Shown here one piece after another: positions 13,230-24,684 of a DNA stretch of 64,000 bases; the first letter of the stretch is position 1; the number at the start of each line of letters is the position of its first letter. Source of the DNA: Spironucleus salmonicida. Lineage: Eukaryota; Fornicata; Diplomonadida; Hexamitidae. Position numbers and translations under genes: made by a program. The notes below the pieces were generated by a model that ran no database searches, was not told where the DNA came from, and saw nothing but the letters and a program-made list of their open reading frames with translations. Location: contig CM035320.1 in NCBI GenBank assembly GCA_000497125.2, positions 442,001-506,000 of the forward strand. The letters run 5' to 3'.

Positions 13230-13706
13230 TCAAACCAGTTTTATGACCTCCGCGCCGCCCTGCGCGACGTTTTTCCCGAAGGCCTGACTTGAAAATCTCA
13301 GGGTGTAGGCGTATTGGCGCAGAAAGCCGACCAGCTTTGTCTGGATCTCCAGGTGCAGCGCCTGGCTCTGGCGCAGCACGTCCTGGCTCAGGTCCACGCA
13401 GGCCAGATTCTGCTTGAATCCCAGTCGCTGCTGCTGCGCCAGAAAGTGGATTTCGCGCGCCTGCGCCTCGTGGCGTTTTATCTGCCAAGATAGTTTCTCT
13501 GTCAGCGCGAAAAGGGGTGCGATCAGGACGCCAGGGACCGCTGAGAGCTGCAGGGCCGTCCCCCGCAGTGGCTGGCTGGCGTACTTGTGTTGGATCGAAA
13601 TAAGGCGTTTTTGGTGCTCTGTAAGTACGTGGCGCAGGTCCTTGATGTAGCTGAGCTGGTCGAACGATTCTGAGGACAGCGTTAGCGATTTTTCGAAATT
13701 GTCCAT
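13230..13706 (-). CDS. Small helical (coiled-coil) protein
   Basis: 158 residues, ATG at 13706, TGA at 13230-13232, with no reassigned codon needed. Composition is Leu/Gln/His rich with long predicted helices (about residues 1-45 and 70-140) and no membrane helix. The spacing of leucines suggests a coiled-coil subunit of a complex. No family recognised; a small ciliary or trafficking subunit is possible, but nothing in the sequence decides it. Confidence 0.65.
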   Translation of the reverse strand: MDNFEKSLTLSSESFDQLSYIKDLRHVLTEHQKRLISIQHKYASQPLRGTALQLSAVPGVLIAPLFALTEKLSWQIKRHEAQAREIHFLAQQQRLGFKQNLACVDLSQDVLRQSQALHLEIQTKLVGFLRQYAYTLRFSSQAFGKNVAQGGAEVIKLV

Positions 13707-14110
13707 TTTCGAATAATTGGCTTAATATGTATAATAGTTTGGTATGTAGAATTGTATTTGGCGAGCAATGATGGTATAATTTAATATAAAGAGAAGTGAT
13801 AATTGGTAAATAATAATTTTAGGTCATTGTTAAAATACTAGCTTTTTGAAATAATGAAATATAATTTTCGATTGATATGCTTTGGGTTGCAATTGTAGGC
13901 TGCAGCAGAAAATGTCAGAATATTGATATTTAATTAAAAATCTAAGCAATGTGGTGCTTTATGACGGTATGCTATTTGTTCAGAGATATTGATTGGAACT
14001 TTAGTACTATTAATCGGAGTTTACAGAATATTCGTTACAATCTGATTATTCTACTACTTTCTATTTGTATCGTATTTTCTAGTTACACTGATTCAGAATA
14101 GTATATCTCT
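13707..14110. other. AT-rich intergenic stretch up to the first inverted repeat
   Basis: Upstream of the 13706 start and ending at the outer boundary of the left repeat arm. A short hydrophobic frame (14046-14110) runs into the orphan gene end in the arm but has no ATG. Nothing else seen. Confidence 0.5.
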
Positions 14111-14261
14111 CACGAATGACGACCGGATCATAGCGCTGTCGGCGCGGAAGTACGAGATTCTCTCGGTACGGGTCCTGGACGAGCAGCAGCAGAAGCTGTC
14201 GGCGCGGATAAAAAAGAGCAAGACGAGCGCCCAGCTATTCTCTTCTAAAAAGTGGCATTGA
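14111..14261 (+). pseudogene. Orphan 3' end of the 24023-24529 gene
   Basis: The last 49 sense codons and the TGA (14259-14261) of the minus-strand gene at 24023-24529, copied with the left arm. The copy begins exactly at the arm boundary. Sequence further left is unrelated and gives no in-frame ATG, so it is a 5'-truncated fragment. Confidence 0.85.
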
Positions 14262-14395
14262 GTGAGTAAACACTGAGATAACCCCTAGATGGTATTGGGC
14301 CGCCGCAGGAAGCTGCTCTCCGCAACCGGAATGGATCCGGAGAGAACACGCTGGACGAAACAGCGGTGTTCCAGCAATTTGGATAACCTGATCAC

Positions 14396-14560
14396 TCACT
14401 CCTCAGCACCCTGTTCACAGTCGGTGGCACACTTAGTCTCCCGCTAGGACAGCAGCTTGAGTGTGCGGCCGAAACCCACGAAAAGTCGTATCAGACCGCC
14501 CACTATGAATATCAGCAGCGCAGAGAAAAGACAAATCGAAACGATGTCGATGGTGTGCAT
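14396..14560 (-). CDS. 54-residue single-helix membrane protein, copy A
   Basis: ATG at 14560, TGA at 14396-14398, one TAG read as Gln. Residues about 5-29 form a strong membrane helix (contains SALLIFIVGG), followed by a basic patch and a short acidic tail with two cysteines (CATDC). Identical to the copy at 23724-23888. Being complete in both arms with good composition argues that it is a real small gene. Function unknown. Confidence 0.6.
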
Positions 14561-14639
14561 TGTGGAAGGGCTACTAATTAGGAGGAGGGTAAGCAAAACA
14601 AATAATGTAAATTCTGCTGTACTTTTTATCGTTTAGTAT

Positions 14640-14711
14640 GGGAAATTGGTCTAGTGGTATGATTCCTCTTTAGGGTAGAGGAGGTCCCGGGTTCCATTCC
14701 CGGATTTCCCC
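14640..14711 (+). tRNA. tRNA-Pro (AGG), copy A
   Basis: Cloverleaf can be folded: acceptor GGGAAAT with ATTTCCC, D arm starting TGGTCTAGTGG, anticodon stem CCTCT/AGAGG with loop TTAGGGT giving anticodon AGG, T arm CCCGGGTTCCATTCCCGG. A and B box promoters lie inside the gene, and a run of six T follows as a pol III terminator. Exact twin in the other arm. Confidence 0.93.
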
Positions 14712-16569
14712 AATATTTTTTGTGCCTGGTTTGCACTAAACGAGTATTAGCATGATCCGAAGTGTACACTTAGGACCCTAAGGCTTATTTTTAAAAAATT
14801 AAGAAAGTCATGATAGATATTCCTGCTAGTAGTTAATTTTATGCTTTGTTATATTCTATTATAGGGGAAACAAATATTCTCATTCTTAATTTTCTTCTTT
14901 ATCTCTGACATTTTATGCTATTTATTTTTATTTTACATACGCTTTATCTTTTTACGACATAACCTACAATGTTTCAACTTAAGTTGGCATTTACTGCATA
15001 ATGTATATAAACTGACATCAGAAGTATTCATATTAGTTTTTTTGCCTTAGAAATATGTTCCTATTATATAGGGAAAGTGTCATGAATTTATGAGTACTTT
15101 TATATAGGTAAATTATATATAAGACTAACCATTAATTTACCCAAGTATTATCTCAGACATATGTTAAATTCTATTATAATTTTACAAGAGTAAAAAACTG
15201 GTCACAAGACAAAGATGCAAAAGATAGAAAAATAAATTAGTGGACCAAAAACTTACCTTGTGATTCCATTAAATGATTAAAAATATTTGTCACACTACTC
15301 AACCCCTCTGATATTTTGTTAAGAGGTATTTATTATCTCAGGTCATAGCTCAGAGTAATAATTTTCATCAGCATCTTAATGAATAGGAGAACATTACTTG
15401 GTATGGCAAACATGTACAACTTTGGTCTTTTAATTCTGTGATTCAAAAATGGTGATAATTTACTCATCTATATTAGAACAATTTTGAGTAATCTTATAAC
15501 TATGTAAACTTTTATCCATTGGATCTTATAGTTACAATTACTCTTCTTTTATGTAATATGCAAATTATACTGATTCAAATGAAGTGAAATAGTTATGTAC
15601 AGTTCATATTTTGAATTAATCCTTAATAGAGTTTAGGAATGTGTTGAATATATCTTATAACTAATTATTCAACGATTTTTTGTAAAATGGCACTATATGA
15701 CAATATCCTGTAAATAAATCACCACAAAGTCTAAACAGTAAAGCTCGTCGGCAATATTTAGATGATATGTATCTTTTATGTTTATATACTGTCTTATACC
15801 CACTTCTTGATCATAAATTCATGTTCTCACCTTTCTCCACAAATATTGTTGAACTCTATTTACGAAGCTTTAAACGGAGTCATTATATGCCGTATATATG
15901 CCTGTTTTTATCTGTGTTTTCACGCTTCTAACTGTTCATTTTAATGTTCTCTAGAAGTATTTTCATCCTCAATTAATTCTTATATCTATTATTATGCATT
16001 CTCATTCTAGTATATCTCATTTTATGATATAAGATTTAATCTTAGTTCTTCTTTAGGCAGCTTCTCAACCGTAAACTTATTAAAGAATTTTAAGCAAGAT
16101 AATGCTCACAAGAATAAATCCCTGGATAGTAATTATTTTAGACCCGAATGCTGATATCCTGTATCTTTAATAATATAATCATCTAATCTAGGTCTGGGTG
16201 ATATCTTCATAATAATAATTTAAATAATAAACTATTTGACCTCATCTATCGTAACTCTTTGATCAAAGTATTAAAAAAAGTATTTCATAGGGTTATTAGT
16301 TGATTTTAAAACTGAGGACTATAAGTATTCAATAAAAAATTAAAACTGAGTTTTGAATGGATTCCAAAATTTGGTCCATTTTCAGAATTTGGATGGGTAA
16401 ATAAATACAAATTAAATTAAAAAATAATCATCTAATATCAAAATCAAGTAAACTGAAATGATAGAATGACTATTTTATAATCTTGTAGCAATTTTTTATT
16501 GTCCGACAAAAAATTCAAAACATGCTTGGGCACTTAAATTTATAGGAATATAATACCAAATAAAATTGT
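14712..16569. other. AT-rich arm sequence without a recognised gene
   Basis: About 1.86 kb between the two tRNA genes. Several segments have TGA stops in all three frames of the minus strand, and plus-strand frames are short. Nothing supportable seen. The same sequence is at 21715-23572 in the other arm. Confidence 0.55.
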
Positions 16570-16654
16570 TCCCCACTACCGGAATTGAACCAGTGACCGT
16601 TCGGTAACTACAGAGCTCTACAGCCAAACGCTCTGCCAACTGAGCTAAGTGGGG
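16570..16654 (-). tRNA. tRNA-Tyr (GTA) with 12-nt intron, copy A
   Basis: Acceptor CCCCACT/AGTGGGG, D arm TTAGCTCAGTTGG, anticodon stem TTTGG/CCGAA and T arm with GGTTCAATTCC. The anticodon loop is 19 nt instead of 7. Taking GTA as the anticodon and the canonical position between bases 37 and 38 leaves a 12-nt intron. A T run follows the 3' end. Exact twin at 21630-21714. Confidence 0.92.
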
Positions 16655-16719
16655 ATAGTATTATAGTAGAATGATAGACATCCTGATATATTAAAACCCG
16701 TGCCGCACTCGATGGCAAA

Positions 16720-17480
16720 TCATTCACTCCAGCACCATGCAGCGAGCGCCCGCTCTCTCCCAGCATCGCTCAGCCCACCCATATATCTCCCAATCTGGCC
16801 TTTGCAACTTTCAAGACGCGATTGCGCTAATTTTGCGCGATAAAACTCCCCTAGCACCTGCCCCATGGGTGCACAAATTTGGCTCAGCCTCATGTCACGA
16901 CAGAGTAACATACCTGTATCTAGTACATTACATGCGGCTTCCAAGGTGGCAGGGAGCCTTTTCTCCTACATCAGGGCCCTGGTGGACAGGGGATATAGCT
17001 GCTGCTAATTTTTAAAATCCTCCTTAGTCAAGCACATTCCGAGTAGGTTGAACAAAATAATGCCAAATTTTCGATAGTTTGATCTGGGTGCTCTCTTTTA
17101 TTCTAGTGGAAGCTACCTTATGCATGCCAGCACACAGCATGTAAACTCCGGGTTTTAGATAATTTCCAGCAAGGTACTGTTTAGTGAAACTGCATGATAC
17201 AGCCTTTCAAAGTTAGGATACTACGTGAACGGCTGATGGGACCGTAAAAGCGCCTTCAACGAAACATTGGCCGAAACGTGAAGTGGCGTTTTCTGAGCAT
17301 GCCTTCCAGATCTTAATACCTTACTTTACGACAGACTACTGTTAAGCTAGGATGCTGCCAGTTATGACTTTTAAAGTCGGTCTTTGTCATGATGTGCATT
17401 AACAACTTTCCGCAGTAGCAATTGTAACTTAATAACCTTGTTTTACTTATTGTCAATATACTGCCTAAACATAATTTTTA
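16720..17480 (-). pseudogene. Orphan 3' end of the IQ-motif gene
   Basis: Duplicate of the last 761 bp of the gene at 17611-21564, cut at the inner end of the arm (17480). An in-frame ATG at 17472 would leave a 250-residue open frame equal to the C-terminus of the full protein, so a short product is conceivable, but the 5' part of the gene exists only once, on the right side. Confidence 0.8.
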
Positions 17481-17610
17481 GTAAAGTTATAGTTTCAATG
17501 ATTATATAAAATTAGTTTAACAGTATTATGATAAATTAAAAATAGAAAAGTAGTAATTTATAGTATAATTAATATATAATAGAAATTACATATTCTATAA
17601 AATTTAACAA

Positions 17611-20600
17611 ATGAATCCTATATTGGTTACGCCATAGTGTCCAATAAAATATAATGGATCATCGACTTTTCCAATTTTAATTAAAAGAAACTTTTAGCCT
17701 GTAGTAAAAGATGGTATGTTGTATATATCATAGTAAACATAAGAAAGAAAAATTTCAATTTTCAATTAGTTTCCGTCTGTTTATATATTTAGTACTTTGC
17801 TTAATAAAGAATATGAGTAAATATAGAATTTTTATCCACTTTTTAATGCGATGCTTAAAAGGTCAGAATATATTAATAGTTCATCTTTTGCCATATAATT
17901 ATAGTCATTAAAACTAAAAGTATCATTGAATAATGATAAAATTATCAAATTTATTGAAAAAGAGGCAGTTGAAAATGATAGGAATGTAGCTATAAAAATT
18001 TTAAAATAACTAGACCCTATTATTTTAAAATATATTACCAAATCAACCCTATCATATGAATAAGGTAATTTTTCGCAACTAATTAAAAACTTAGAAAATG
18101 AAAAACTTCTTTCTAACTATAAGATTTTTAAATTAAGTACATTTTCATTAATCGCATTAGATGCCGCAGATAAAATATCATAAATGATTGATGGAATTTA
18201 AGTATTATTGAATTATTCAACATCTGATCTTTTAAAAGAAGTTGGATTTATAAGTGCTCCTATAAGTTAATAGTTTATAATCGAGAGAAATAAAGACATG
18301 TAAAATATTATGGAATTTCCATGCATTGCTGATTAAATCAATAAAAAAGCAAAATACAAATTAATTGAAAAGTAATAATTTTCTCAGATATTTTAATTAT
18401 CAGAAATTTAACAAATATTAACAAAAATTTGTTATAAAACTAATTTTTTATCGATTAAAAATGACATAATTCGATAAAATACAGTCCTTAAATCGTTTAG
18501 CACATAAGAGTATGAATCGGAAGAGCAATATTTAAAAATTATCTTCTCTTAGGTTGGACTTATTTTGAATAAAACAAATATTCTTTATTAACTTTAAGAT
18601 GGGTTATTTTATCCTTTAATAATAAAGTTACTATTTCATTAGAATAATTGTATATCAATGACTGCATTAAACATACCTTTTCAGGAGATTATAGATATAT
18701 ATTCAGAAATAAGTATAAATTATGAGTCGAATTTGTAAAATTGTGATTTTTTTAAAGATAGATTCTCAAAAATTATGACAAAAACACGCCATACTAATAT
18801 AGCTTTAGGATAAGCTGTCCTTAAAAGTCTGACAAAAGATTTATCAAAAATATTCAAAGATTTTAACATTGATCCATAATCACCTTTATTTTTCCCAGAG
18901 TAACTATTTTAATCCCTCAATAATTATACATCATTTAGACTTTATGCAATATTATTAGTACGGACACTTCAATAATCATCTACTTTATTGAATTGCCAAA
19001 AAATTCATCCATTAGATCATCAAACATAGTTGAAAGTTTCTAATTATTAATAACACTTACTGTTTTTATCATAATTTTTCATGAAATATGATCAAATATT
19101 ATTAATATAGAGGAAATTTAGAGAGAATCAGAGTTATTAAAGAATAAGTCTTTTAGATTAATTCAAATTGAACATATTGAACATTTAGAAACAATCTAGA
19201 TATATTTTAGCAATTAAATATTCTCAAATTAGAAAATCTGCCATTAATAGAATATAAAAATGTTTTAGACTCTAAATAACACTTAAAAACATATCTGCAT
19301 ATCTTTTGAGATAAAATCTTTATTTTAAATCATCAACTTTTATTTAATCATTCTTTAAAATGTAGTTATGCATTTCTTAGTATCAAAAGATATAAGCAAG
19401 TATTAAAAAAATTTAAAATGCTTGTGTCCCAATAAAAATAATGAAATTATCAATTATTTATCAAGATTAAATTTAAAATTTATATTAGAAAAGATTATTT
19501 ACCTCAAGTTTATTGATTTAGTAATCTATTAGAAATAAAATTTATGATAATAAGATTATATCCAAAGCAAAATAGTATTTTATAGAATTTTAAAAAATAA
19601 AAATTATTTAAAAATTTGCCCATGAGAGAATTATTATAGCTAAAATTTTGTAATTATCATAATAATATTATATACAGAAACTATAGGTGTTTGATGCTGC
19701 CCTAAATTTACAATAGAGTTTGAGATAAATTTTCAGAACCAGATGTATTATTAAGTTTTAGATACAAGTGTAAGAATCTATGATCTTATATTGTAAGAAG
19801 ATAAATATGATAAAATCTGCATTGAAATTGCATCAATTAAATGAAAATATAATAATTAAAGCTTAGAAACATCATAATATAGTTGTATAATTAAGTTTAG
19901 ATGCTTAGAAATTGTAATTTTTGATAAAATAAATATTGTAGTAAAGAAGGAAAGACTAACTTAGAAATATGATATAAGACAGTTATAAATAATTTATATA
20001 ATATACAATATAAGTATAATCTTATATTAGGTACTAGAAATATAGCAATTAAATTCTAGATTTAGCTAAAATATAATATTAAAGAATTTCTACATCAAAT
20101 ATTATTAAATAATATCTTAAAAAGGCTAGACTTGAAAATATCATAGTTTAAAGGGCTGGACAGCACTATTTAGCTAAGCTCCTATTATATCAATAAACAT
20201 ATAACCTACAAAAATAGATAAGAGAGCATAAAAGATTAATTTTGTAGTTAAAACTCAAAAATATATTAAACTAATCATATAATTAGTTTACTGGTCAAGT
20301 TATACATATTTAAAAAAAAATTAGATATAGATAAATGTTAGATAATATTATTAAAAAAGCTGCACTATATTAGTTATAAACTATGGCAGTGTTTAAGTTA
20401 AAAATGGCAATAAAGAAACATCAATAAAACAAATAAATATTATCATTAGCACAGTTATACTATAGTAATGTTTAAACTTTATTAGAGAAATAAAGGCTGT
20501 CAGCGCTAGCAATTTAGTGTAAATTTAGAAATAACTAACTAACTTAATCTGTAAAAATATTGTAAAATTCATTTTAACAAATATTACTTCATAAAAACCT

Positions 20601-21564
20601 CATTTAATTAGCAAAGATTTAACAAGAATAAATAGACAAGACTATTGGAATCAGTAAAAATCTGGTAGCCGTATTTTAAAATTATATGAAAATTTAAAGA
20701 AATTAAAGTCTTAAACATAAATTAAATAGATGTATTTTATAAGCTGAAGATTCTATTATAACAATATAAATTAAATTTAAGTAAATTTAACATAGAGATT
20801 TTTTAAAAATTATGTTTAGGCAGTATATTGACAATAAGTAAAACAAGGTTATTAAGTTACAATTGCTACTGCGGAAAGTTGTTAATGCACATCATGACAA
20901 AGACCGACTTTAAAAGTCATAACTGGCAGCATCCTAGCTTAACAGTAGTCTGTCGTAAAGTAAGGTATTAAGATCTGGAAGGCATGCTCAGAAAACGCCA
21001 CTTCACGTTTCGGCCAATGTTTCGTTGAAGGCGCTTTTACGGTCCCATCAGCCGTTCACGTAGTATCCTAACTTTGAAAGGCTGTATCATGCAGTTTCAC
21101 TAAACAGTACCTTGCTGGAAATTATCTAAAACCCGGAGTTTACATGCTGTGTGCTGGCATGCATAAGGTAGCTTCCACTAGAATAAAAGAGAGCACCCAG
21201 ATCAAACTATCGAAAATTTGGCATTATTTTGTTCAACCTACTCGGAATGTGCTTGACTAAGGAGGATTTTAAAAATTAGCAGCAGCTATATCCCCTGTCC
21301 ACCAGGGCCCTGATGTAGGAGAAAAGGCTCCCTGCCACCTTGGAAGCCGCATGTAATGTACTAGATACAGGTATGTTACTCTGTCGTGACATGAGGCTGA
21401 GCCAAATTTGTGCACCCATGGGGCAGGTGCTAGGGGAGTTTTATCGCGCAAAATTAGCGCAATCGCGTCTTGAAAGTTGCAAAGGCCAGATTGGGAGATA
21501 TATGGGTGGGCTGAGCGATGCTGGGAGAGAGCGGGCGCTCGCTGCATGGTGCTGGAGTGAATGA
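17611..21564 (+). CDS. Large IQ-motif-rich protein crossing the repeat boundary
   Basis: 1,317 residues; the ATG at 17611 follows an AT-rich leader, TGA at 21562-21564, no TGA in between. Dozens of TAA/TAG codons hide it from a standard-code search. Residues 1-490 are helical with no domain recognised. From about 500 to 1050 there are many degenerate IQ-type segments (calmodulin or light-chain binding in known families), for example IQRKFRENQ, IQKCFRLQ, IQKKIRYRQ and IQCKFRNNQ. The last 250 residues lie inside the right arm and are markedly GC-richer. The arrangement of many IQ repeats followed by a globular C-terminus recalls ASPM-type spindle or basal-body proteins, but no calponin-homology domain was recognised, so that is only a suggestion. 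tRNA-Tyr follows 65 bp downstream. Confidence 0.78.
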
Positions 21565-21629
21565 TTTGCCATCGAGTGCGGCACGGGTTTTAATATATCA
21601 GGATGTCTATCATTCTACTATAATACTAT

Positions 21630-21714
21630 CCCCACTTAGCTCAGTTGGCAGAGCGTTTGGCTGTAGAGCTCTGTAGTTACCGAACGGTCACTGGTTCAAT
21701 TCCGGTAGTGGGGA
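21630..21714 (+). tRNA. tRNA-Tyr (GTA) with 12-nt intron, copy B
   Basis: Same sequence as 16570-16654 in reverse complement: all arms intact, anticodon GTA, 12-nt insert after base 37, T run after the discriminator A. Confidence 0.92.
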
Positions 21715-23572
21715 ACAATTTTATTTGGTATTATATTCCTATAAATTTAAGTGCCCAAGCATGTTTTGAATTTTTTGTCGGACAATAAAAAATTGCTACA
21801 AGATTATAAAATAGTCATTCTATCATTTCAGTTTACTTGATTTTGATATTAGATGATTATTTTTTAATTTAATTTGTATTTATTTACCCATCCAAATTCT
21901 GAAAATGGACCAAATTTTGGAATCCATTCAAAACTCAGTTTTAATTTTTTATTGAATACTTATAGTCCTCAGTTTTAAAATCAACTAATAACCCTATGAA
22001 ATACTTTTTTTAATACTTTGATCAAAGAGTTACGATAGATGAGGTCAAATAGTTTATTATTTAAATTATTATTATGAAGATATCACCCAGACCTAGATTA
22101 GATGATTATATTATTAAAGATACAGGATATCAGCATTCGGGTCTAAAATAATTACTATCCAGGGATTTATTCTTGTGAGCATTATCTTGCTTAAAATTCT
22201 TTAATAAGTTTACGGTTGAGAAGCTGCCTAAAGAAGAACTAAGATTAAATCTTATATCATAAAATGAGATATACTAGAATGAGAATGCATAATAATAGAT
22301 ATAAGAATTAATTGAGGATGAAAATACTTCTAGAGAACATTAAAATGAACAGTTAGAAGCGTGAAAACACAGATAAAAACAGGCATATATACGGCATATA
22401 ATGACTCCGTTTAAAGCTTCGTAAATAGAGTTCAACAATATTTGTGGAGAAAGGTGAGAACATGAATTTATGATCAAGAAGTGGGTATAAGACAGTATAT
22501 AAACATAAAAGATACATATCATCTAAATATTGCCGACGAGCTTTACTGTTTAGACTTTGTGGTGATTTATTTACAGGATATTGTCATATAGTGCCATTTT
22601 ACAAAAAATCGTTGAATAATTAGTTATAAGATATATTCAACACATTCCTAAACTCTATTAAGGATTAATTCAAAATATGAACTGTACATAACTATTTCAC
22701 TTCATTTGAATCAGTATAATTTGCATATTACATAAAAGAAGAGTAATTGTAACTATAAGATCCAATGGATAAAAGTTTACATAGTTATAAGATTACTCAA
22801 AATTGTTCTAATATAGATGAGTAAATTATCACCATTTTTGAATCACAGAATTAAAAGACCAAAGTTGTACATGTTTGCCATACCAAGTAATGTTCTCCTA
22901 TTCATTAAGATGCTGATGAAAATTATTACTCTGAGCTATGACCTGAGATAATAAATACCTCTTAACAAAATATCAGAGGGGTTGAGTAGTGTGACAAATA
23001 TTTTTAATCATTTAATGGAATCACAAGGTAAGTTTTTGGTCCACTAATTTATTTTTCTATCTTTTGCATCTTTGTCTTGTGACCAGTTTTTTACTCTTGT
23101 AAAATTATAATAGAATTTAACATATGTCTGAGATAATACTTGGGTAAATTAATGGTTAGTCTTATATATAATTTACCTATATAAAAGTACTCATAAATTC
23201 ATGACACTTTCCCTATATAATAGGAACATATTTCTAAGGCAAAAAAACTAATATGAATACTTCTGATGTCAGTTTATATACATTATGCAGTAAATGCCAA
23301 CTTAAGTTGAAACATTGTAGGTTATGTCGTAAAAAGATAAAGCGTATGTAAAATAAAAATAAATAGCATAAAATGTCAGAGATAAAGAAGAAAATTAAGA
23401 ATGAGAATATTTGTTTCCCCTATAATAGAATATAACAAAGCATAAAATTAACTACTAGCAGGAATATCTATCATGACTTTCTTAATTTTTTAAAAATAAG
23501 CCTTAGGGTCCTAAGTGTACACTTCGGATCATGCTAATACTCGTTTAGTGCAAACCAGGCACAAAAAATATT
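21715..23572. other. AT-rich arm sequence without a recognised gene
   Basis: Mirror of 14712-16569. No supportable coding frame or RNA gene seen. Confidence 0.55.
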
Positions 23573-23644
23573 GGGGAAATCCGGGAATGGAACCCGGGAC
23601 CTCCTCTACCCTAAAGAGGAATCATACCACTAGACCAATTTCCC
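23573..23644 (-). tRNA. tRNA-Pro (AGG), copy B
   Basis: Reverse complement of 14640-14711, all arms intact, anticodon AGG, T run downstream. Confidence 0.93.
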
Positions 23645-23723
23645 ATACTAAACGATAAAAAGTACAGCAGAATTTACATTATTTGTTTTGCTTACCCTCC
23701 TCCTAATTAGTAGCCCTTCCACA

Positions 23724-23888
23724 ATGCACACCATCGACATCGTTTCGATTTGTCTTTTCTCTGCGCTGCTGATATTCATAGTGGGCGGTCTGATACGACT
23801 TTTCGTGGGTTTCGGCCGCACACTCAAGCTGCTGTCCTAGCGGGAGACTAAGTGTGCCACCGACTGTGAACAGGGTGCTGAGGAGTGA
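23724..23888 (+). CDS. 54-residue single-helix membrane protein, copy B
   Basis: Identical to 14396-14560: membrane helix at about residues 5-29, basic patch, acidic Cys-containing tail, one TAG as Gln, TGA at 23886-23888. It is convergent with the 24023-24529 gene, 134 bp away. Confidence 0.6.
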
Positions 23889-24022
23889 GTGATCAGGTTA
23901 TCCAAATTGCTGGAACACCGCTGTTTCGTCCAGCGTGTTCTCTCCGGATCCATTCCGGTTGCGGAGAGCAGCTTCCTGCGGCGGCCCAATACCATCTAGG
24001 GGTTATCTCAGTGTTTACTCAC

Positions 24023-24529
24023 TCAATGCCACTTTTTAGAAGAGAATAGCTGGGCGCTCGTCTTGCTCTTTTTTATCCGCGCCGACAGCTTCTGCTGCTG
24101 CTCGTCCAGGACCCGTACCGAGAGAATCTCGTACTTCCGCGCCGACAGCGCTATGATCCGGTCGTCATTCGTGTCACTTTTTATTAGTAACTCCTAATGT
24201 TTAAAAGTATTAAATTCTGTAGTTACATAATTAATAATTTACTGTTAAGTAAGCTATTTTCGCATCACAAGAGCTTTAAGACGGTAAAGTTCTACCCAAT
24301 CTGACTTATATGTATCGTCAACTCGACAAAAATACTGCTTGCAAACTTCTATAAGTGAGATTTTGCATTATATTTACTCCTAAATTAGTTTCTTTTTCTT
24401 ATTTATATTCATTGCCTGTTATATATAGTCTTCGGATATAATTTCTGGTTATTGCCTACTGTGTATAGGCAATGGTGGTAGTGTGGAAGCATTAAAGGTG
24501 GTGCCTGTTCGCTTCATTATTAATTTCAT
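24023..24529 (-). CDS. Hypothetical charged protein crossing the outer repeat boundary
   Basis: 168 residues, ATG at 24529, TGA at 24023-24025; an in-frame ATG also lies at 24517. Soluble, basic and rich in Lys, Gln and Leu, with helical segments (for example the stretch around LYRLKALVMRKQL and the C-terminal part around DEQQQKLSARIKK). No membrane helix. The last 49 codons lie in the right arm of inverted repeat 1 and are duplicated at 14111-14261; the first 119 are unique. Family not recognised. Confidence 0.75.
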
Positions 24530-24684
24530 TGATCTTATTTGACTATATAATATACTCAATTTCTCATTATAAAAACTTTCGTTAAAACCTAATTGCGGAT
24601 ACTAACATCAATAATTCCAAAATAAATAATCATGAGTTATTAAACAAAACTATAATTATTATACACTAATTAGCTTATAAAATG

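Larger units (their letters stand above)
14111..17480. repeat. Inverted repeat 1, left arm (the truncated copy)
   Basis: Matches 20804-24173 in reverse complement. Paired coordinates always sum to 38284 at the outer end, the inner end and all genes checked in between, so there is no net insertion or deletion over 3,370 bp, and no base difference was found in the stretches compared. It contains a gene end, a 54-residue protein, tRNA-Pro, tRNA-Tyr and another gene end. Both gene ends are cut at the arm boundaries here but are intact on the right, so this arm looks like the copy. Confidence 0.95.
20804..24173. repeat. Inverted repeat 1, right arm (the source copy)
   Basis: Reverse complement of 14111-17480. 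Two genes cross its ends without interruption: the IQ protein at the inner end and the 24023-24529 gene at the outer end. This makes it the original locus. The unique centre is 17481-20803 (3,323 bp). Confidence 0.95.

Noticed and set aside
16737-17057. Plus-strand frame beginning MQRAPALSQH (and its mirror 21227-21547)
   Set aside because: It is antisense to the C-terminus of the 1,317-residue IQ protein, which is one continuous frame from 17611; the antisense frame has no supporting feature.
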